Source of the DNA: Maritalea mobilis
Lineage (GTDB): Bacteria; Pseudomonadota; Alphaproteobacteria; Rhizobiales; Devosiaceae
NCBI RefSeq assembly: GCF_004363175.1
Contig: NZ_SNYR01000001.1
Coordinates: 62,001-126,000, forward strand
DNA: 64,000 nt
Direction: 5' to 3'
Shown here: positions 60,102-64,000 of the stretch, in pieces
Layout of the letters: every line of letters starts with the position of its first letter
Position numbering within the stretch: the first letter of the stretch is position 1
Program-made: the position numbers and the translations under genes
Notes under the pieces: generated by a model
Databases searched by the model: none
What the model was told of the DNA's origin: nothing
The model's input: only the letters and a program-made list of their open reading frames with translations

Positions 60102-60506
60102 TTGATCATCGGGATTGGCAACGATATTTGCGAAATTGAACGGGTCGAAAAAACGCTAGAGCGTTTTGGCGATCGGTTCGTGCAACGTTGCTTCACCGAG
60201 ATTGAACAAAAGAAATCTGACCGCAGGGCACAACGCGCCGCAAGCTATGCCAAACGTTTCGCCGCGAAAGAAGCCTGCGCCAAAGCACTTGGCACAGGCA
60301 TGTCGCACGCGGTCTATTGGCGCGATATTGGCGTGGTGAACTTGCCCTCAGGTAAGCCGACGCTGGAACTGACCAATGGCGCGCAAAAAGCATTGGAAAG
60401 GCTTGTGCCTAGCGGCTACACACCCTATCTGCATTTAACAATCACAGATGATAATGGTATGGCTCAAGCCATCGTTATCATCGAGGCAGAGCCGACGCGC
60501 GCCTAA
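60102..60506 (+). CDS. acpS: Holo-[acyl-carrier-protein] synthase
   Basis: A 134-residue phosphopantetheinyl transferase that activates acyl carrier protein. The start is TTG at 60102, giving [20 protein letters not shown]; the AGGGGGC ribosome site supports it. The metal-binding Asp8 and Glu57 are present in GNDICEI and [14 protein letters not shown]. In several related genomes pdxJ lies between pyrE and acpS; here it does not. The lepB start follows 22 bases after the stop. Confidence 0.95.
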   Translation: MIIGIGNDICEIERVEKTLERFGDRFVQRCFTEIEQKKSDRRAQRAASYAKRFAAKEACAKALGTGMSHAVYWRDIGVVNLPSGKPTLELTNGAQKALERLVPSGYTPYLHLTITDDNGMAQAIVIIEAEPTRA

Positions 60507-60528
60507 ACTTAGAAGCAAAGCGAAATTT

Positions 60529-61308
60529 ATGTCTGATCCGGAAATCAAATCCTCAAAGCAAAAAGCCAAGGCAGATGCGCCTAAAAATGAGGTCTGGGAA
60601 ACCATTGTTGTTCTTGTGCAGGCACTGATCATCGCCTTGGTGATCCGCAGCTTCTTGTGGCAGCCATTTTCAATTCCCACCGCGTCGCTGCAATCAAACC
60701 TGTTGATCGGTGATTATATTTTGGCGTCAAAATATACCTATGGCTATTCAAGCTATTCGTTCCCGTTCAAAGCTGTGCCGATCAATGGCCGCATTTTTGG
60801 CCGCACGCCTGAGCGTGGTGAAATCGCTGTGTTCGAGCCTGTGCCGCAAAAAGATGCCTATATTAAGCGTGTGATCGGGTTGCCGGGCGATGAAATTCAA
60901 ATGAAAAATGGTGTGCTGCACATCAATGGTGAACCCGTGCAAAAAGAACGCACTGGCACTGCAATTGATACGGACAGCAATGGCATTTCAGTTGAGGTGA
61001 TCACCTATAAAGAAACCTTGCCGAATGGCGTGAGCTACACTGTGCAGGAGATTTCTGACACGGGCGCATTTGACAATACCGCTGTTTATAAAGTGCCCGC
61101 AGATCATTATTTCATGATGGGCGATAACCGTGACCGTTCACTGGATTCACGTTCGCTGTCAGCCGTGGGCTATGTGCCGTTTGCCAACTTTATCGGCAAA
61201 GCTGACGTACGTTATTTCTCCATCAAGGATAATCTAAACCCATGGGCGGTTTGGAACTGGCCGGGCAATGTGCGCTGGGATCGTATGTTTGAGTCTATCT
61301 ATCAATGA
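60529..61308 (+). CDS. lepB: Signal peptidase I
   Basis: A 259-residue inner-membrane protease that removes signal peptides. A membrane helix is at about residues 23-43. The catalytic Ser53 is in IPTASLQSNLLIGDY, where the usual Ser-Met is Ser-Leu and the usual PTL is SNL. The catalytic Lys113 is in YIKRVIGLPGDEI and the late motif MMGDNRDRSLDSR is intact. The start at 60529 is preferred to an in-frame start inside acpS. It overlaps rnc by 4 bases (ATGA). Confidence 0.94.
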   Translation: MSDPEIKSSKQKAKADAPKNEVWETIVVLVQALIIALVIRSFLWQPFSIPTASLQSNLLIGDYILASKYTYGYSSYSFPFKAVPINGRIFGRTPERGEIAVFEPVPQKDAYIKRVIGLPGDEIQMKNGVLHINGEPVQKERTGTAIDTDSNGISVEVITYKETLPNGVSYTVQEISDTGAFDNTAVYKVPADHYFMMGDNRDRSLDSRSLSAVGYVPFANFIGKADVRYFSIKDNLNPWAVWNWPGNVRWDRMFESIYQ

Positions 61309-62015
61309 CCCAGATTTCGCCCAAAATCCAAAAACTGACAGAACGGCTCAATTATCAGTTCAACGATACTGAATTATTGATCCGGGCGCTCACACATTCC
61401 AGTGCGATCGCGCCATCTAACCGGACACGCCAATCCTATCAGCGGTTGGAGTTTTTGGGTGACCGTGTGTTGGGCCTTGTGGTGGCTGAATATTTGCATC
61501 TGCACCACAAAAGCGCCAATGAGGGTGAATTGTCGCGCGCGTTGAACGCTGTCGTGCGCAAAGAGAGCTGTGCAGCTGTAGCGCGGCAACTGAACGTGCC
61601 TGCTGCACTGGCTTTGGGCCAATCAGAAGCCCGCACAGGCGGCGCGCAAAAAGAAGCAATTTTGGGCGATGTCTGCGAAGCCATTATTGGTGCCATCTAT
61701 CTCGATGGCGGACTAACACCAGCCAAAACCTTTATTGAGCGCGAATTTGCGAGCTTCTTCAAATCTTCCATGAGTGGGCGCGGGGACGCGAAAACCACGC
61801 TGCAAGAATGGGCGCAATCGCGCAGCTTGGCGCTGCCGCAATATCAAGAATTGTCACGGGAAGGGCCAGACCATGCGCCCGTTTTCACCATTGCCGTGAA
61901 GCTGGAAAATCACGAACCAGCACAAGCCGTTGGCAAATCCAAAAAAATAGCAGAACATGAAGCCGCGACCGCCTTTTTGGTGCGCGAAGGCATTTGGGAA
62001 CAAGATGACGAATAA
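61305..62015 (+). CDS. rnc: Ribonuclease III
   Basis: A 236-residue endonuclease that cuts double-stranded RNA during rRNA and mRNA processing. The signature QRLEFLGDRVLGLVVAEYL is at about residues 46-64, with the second metal-site Asp and Glu in AILGDVCEAIIGAIYLDGG. The double-stranded RNA-binding domain covers about residues 155-232. It is coupled to lepB by ATGA and overlaps era by 11 bases. Confidence 0.97.
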   Translation: MTQISPKIQKLTERLNYQFNDTELLIRALTHSSAIAPSNRTRQSYQRLEFLGDRVLGLVVAEYLHLHHKSANEGELSRALNAVVRKESCAAVARQLNVPAALALGQSEARTGGAQKEAILGDVCEAIIGAIYLDGGLTPAKTFIEREFASFFKSSMSGRGDAKTTLQEWAQSRSLALPQYQELSREGPDHAPVFTIAVKLENHEPAQAVGKSKKIAEHEAATAFLVREGIWEQDDE

Positions 62016-62910
62016 TATCGAAACAAAATGCGGCTTTGTGGCGCTCGTGGGCGCGCCGAACGCAGGCAAATCAACATTGCTGAACGCGTTGGTGGGCACC
62101 AAAGTTTCCATCGTAACGCACAAGGCACAAACCACCCGCACACAGGTGCGTGGCGTGGTGACCCTTGATCAAAGCCAAATGATCTTTGTGGACACCCCGG
62201 GTATTTTTAAGCCCAAGCGCCGCTTGGACCGCGCCATGGTGCATTCCGCATGGTCTGGCGCTGCAGATGCAGACGTGCTTGCGCTGATCATTGATTGTAA
62301 AAAAGGCTTGAATGATCAAATTGAAGAGCTGATCGAAGGCCTGAGCGACTATAAGCAGCCAAAAGTGTTGATCCTCAACAAAATTGATCAGGTTGAGCGC
62401 AGCACCTTGCTGGCCTTGTCGCAAAAGCTGAACGAAAAGTTGAATTTTGACCAAACCTTTATGGTGTCGGCCCTTAAAGGCGATGGCGTGAAGGACTTTG
62501 TTGATTATTGCGCCGAAGCAATGCCAGTTGAACCTTGGCACTTCCCAGAAGATCATTTGACGGATTTGACCTTGGCGCTGACAGCTGCCGAAGTGACACG
62601 CGAAAAACTGTTTCTGCGTATTCACGAAGAAATTCCATATGCAGCGACTGTCGAAACAGAACAGTTTAAAACGCAAAAAGATGGGTCATACCGCATCCAG
62701 CAAGTAGTTTATGTGTCGCGCGATGGTCACAAGAAGATTGTGTTGGGCAAAAATGGCCAAACCATCAAAAAGATTGGCGAAGAATCGCGCAAGGAATTGA
62801 GCGAAATCTTCGAAACCAAAGTTCACCTCTTCCTGTTCGTGAAAGTGCGCGAAAAATGGGCAGACGACCCATCGCGATATCGCGAAATGGGCCTTGAGTT
62901 CCCACAATAG
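62005..62910 (+). CDS. era: GTPase Era
   Basis: A 301-residue GTPase for 16S rRNA maturation and small-subunit assembly. The G1 motif GAPNAGKST, G3 DTPG and G4 NKID are all present, and the C-terminal KH domain includes IVLGKNGQTIKKIGEESRKE. The start at 62005 (MTNNIETKCGFVALVGAPN) overlaps the rnc stop by 11 bases; an in-frame start 48 bases upstream lies inside rnc. It is followed 7 bases later by recO. Confidence 0.97.
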   Translation: MTNNIETKCGFVALVGAPNAGKSTLLNALVGTKVSIVTHKAQTTRTQVRGVVTLDQSQMIFVDTPGIFKPKRRLDRAMVHSAWSGAADADVLALIIDCKKGLNDQIEELIEGLSDYKQPKVLILNKIDQVERSTLLALSQKLNEKLNFDQTFMVSALKGDGVKDFVDYCAEAMPVEPWHFPEDHLTDLTLALTAAEVTREKLFLRIHEEIPYAATVETEQFKTQKDGSYRIQQVVYVSRDGHKKIVLGKNGQTIKKIGEESRKELSEIFETKVHLFLFVKVREKWADDPSRYREMGLEFPQ

Positions 62911-62917
62911 GCACAAA

Positions 62918-63640
62918 ATGGAATGGCAGGCTGAAGGTTTAATCATCGGCACCCGTAGGCACGGGGAGAATGCTGTGATCATTGAAACCATGACAGCCGA
63001 ACATGGCCGCCATTTGGGACTGGTGAAGGGTGGTCGCTCGCGCAAATATGCGGCATTGCTGCAACCTGGCAACTCGGTCCAACTTGTGTGGCGTGCGCGA
63101 TTGGCCGACCATTTGGGCATGTTCACCGTCGAAGCCGTGAAATTGCGCGCAGCCAGCCTGATGGAAAGCCGCCAGCGCTTGGCGCTCAGCCAATTGCTTT
63201 GCGAGCATATGCGGCTATTGCCTGAACGTGATCCACATCCGCGGCTATATGCTGAAGCCTTAGCTATGCACGACAATGATGCGGACGGTGAAACCTTGGC
63301 ACGCGCCTTGGCTAAATTTGAAATGAGGCTATTGAACGAGCTTGGTTTCGGCATTGATGTTTCTGCCTGCGCGATTACGGGGGAAGAAGAGGGGCTTTGC
63401 TATGTGTCGCCCCGCACTGGTCGCGCAGTGACCAAAGAAGCTGGCGAAGACTATAAGGATAAGCTGTTTGCCCTGCCGGAAATGCTTGGTGGCAGCCTGA
63501 AAATGGGCCCGGCCGAAGCCATTGACGCTGCTTTTCGGCTCACGGGACACTTTTTACACCTACATATTTGGTCTCCACGGCAATTATCCCCACCTTCTAT
63601 GCGTCAGGCCCTCATCGAAGGCTTGGTAAAGGCGCTATAA
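62918..63640 (+). CDS. recO: DNA repair protein RecO
   Basis: A 240-residue mediator of RecA loading. The N-terminal OB fold begins MEWQAEGLIIGTRRHGENAV and includes HLGLVKGGRSRKYAALLQPG. The helical C-terminal domain has RLLNELGFGIDVSACAITGE, as in alphaproteobacterial RecO. The start at 62918 is 7 bases after the era stop. No separate ribosome site is strong, so coupling with era is likely. Confidence 0.94.
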   Translation: MEWQAEGLIIGTRRHGENAVIIETMTAEHGRHLGLVKGGRSRKYAALLQPGNSVQLVWRARLADHLGMFTVEAVKLRAASLMESRQRLALSQLLCEHMRLLPERDPHPRLYAEALAMHDNDADGETLARALAKFEMRLLNELGFGIDVSACAITGEEEGLCYVSPRTGRAVTKEAGEDYKDKLFALPEMLGGSLKMGPAEAIDAAFRLTGHFLHLHIWSPRQLSPPSMRQALIEGLVKAL

Positions 63641-63678
63641 TCAAAGTGATTCGGAACGACTAAACCAAAGGGATCCCC

Positions 63679-64000
63679 ATGGGAGATCAAACGCCTGTTG
63701 ATGGCGGCGGCGAGCTGCCAACAATCGATTTGCGCGGCGCGCTTGAAGAACGCTATTTGAGCTATGCGCTTTCCACCATTACCCAGCGGGCCTTGCCCGA
63801 CGTGCGCGACGGCTTGAAGCCAGTACATCGGCGCATTCTGCACGCCATGCGCTTGCTGAAGCTCGATCCCGGCCAAGGATACAAAAAGTCTGCCCGTGTG
63901 GTTGGTGATGTGATCGGTAAATTCCACCCCCACGGCGACCAGGCTGTTTATGACGCATTGGTGCGCTTAGCACAGGATTTTGCCGTGCGTTATCCGCTGG
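63679..64000 (+). CDS. parC: DNA topoisomerase IV subunit A, N-terminal fragment
   Basis: The first 107 residues are in the window; the gene continues beyond the right edge. After a short Gly-rich leader come [37 protein letters not shown] and [20 protein letters not shown], which are the conserved type II topoisomerase A-subunit motifs; the catalytic Tyr lies beyond the edge. Placement after recO is the normal rhizobial gene order and supports ParC rather than GyrA. Confidence 0.93.
   Translation, partial: MGDQTPVDGGGELPTIDLRGALEERYLSYALSTITQRALPDVRDGLKPVHRRILHAMRLLKLDPGQGYKKSARVVGDVIGKFHPHGDQAVYDALVRLAQDFAVRYPL

Noticed and set aside
1-64000. CRISPR arrays, insertion sequences, prophage, tRNA or rRNA genes
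   Set aside because: No regularly spaced direct repeats, transposase or integrase motifs, or cloverleaf and rRNA sequences were recognised; a dedicated tRNA scan was not possible.

Overview
The window looks like a chromosome segment of an alphaproteobacterium of the order Hyphomicrobiales, most plausibly a marine Devosiaceae-type organism. This is judged from the housekeeping block rpoZ-rel-pyrE-acpS-lepB-rnc-era-recO-parC, a Rhizobiales-type porin, FhuF and FecCD iron genes, and many sugar and peptide ABC importers. GC content is moderate by eye and was not computed. No tRNA, rRNA, insertion sequence, integrase or CRISPR array was seen.

Layout: (1) 1-4433 is a muropeptide salvage locus: a divergent truncated peptide-binding protein, two Dpp/Opp ATPases, a class C serine hydrolase and anhydro-MurNAc kinase (AnmK). 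(2) 4438-11848 is the most striking locus. It holds a transaldolase-family enzyme, a stand-alone riboflavin kinase, a flavin reductase, a PadR regulator, a ribokinase, an LLM-class flavin monooxygenase and a SsuABC/NMT1-type importer. The four enzymes match the RcaA/RcaB/RcaD/RcaE set of bacterial riboflavin catabolism, so the locus reads as riboflavin uptake, cleavage to lumichrome plus ribose, and ribose salvage. (3) 12167-15577 has methylmalonate-semialdehyde dehydrogenase with a divergent LysR regulator, then an amidohydrolase. (4) 15574-25126 is a LacI-controlled GtsABCD-like sugar importer followed by two sugar-phosphate-isomerase-fold proteins and two Gfo/Idh/MocA dehydrogenases. (5) 25168-31998 is a seven-gene iron-siderophore uptake operon with one FecCD-type transporter, three binding proteins and a FhuF-like reductase. 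(6) 32536-41554 is a second LacI regulon with a GH42 beta-galactosidase, a complete CUT1 ABC importer and a GH63-like glucosidase. An SDR and a GMC oxidoreductase follow to 44055. (7) 44558-50422 encodes the porin, a large repeat-containing OmpA protein, a 39-residue membrane microprotein and a membrane-anchored helix-hairpin-helix protein. (8) 50459-64000 is core genome: an alpha/beta hydrolase, soluble lytic transglycosylase, dapA, smpB, a uracil-DNA glycosylase, a NYN protein, a possible small RNA, then the rpoZ-to-parC block.

The accessory genes describe a scavenger that imports and breaks down wall peptides, a vitamin, sugars and siderophore iron. Regulation is partly visible. Two LacI-family genes each have palindromic operator candidates in front of their transport operons. 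A LysR-type box lies between mmsA and its LysR gene, and a palindrome overlaps the padR start codon. Several strong rho-independent terminators separate the blocks. All functional calls rest on reading motifs and gene context; no database search was run.
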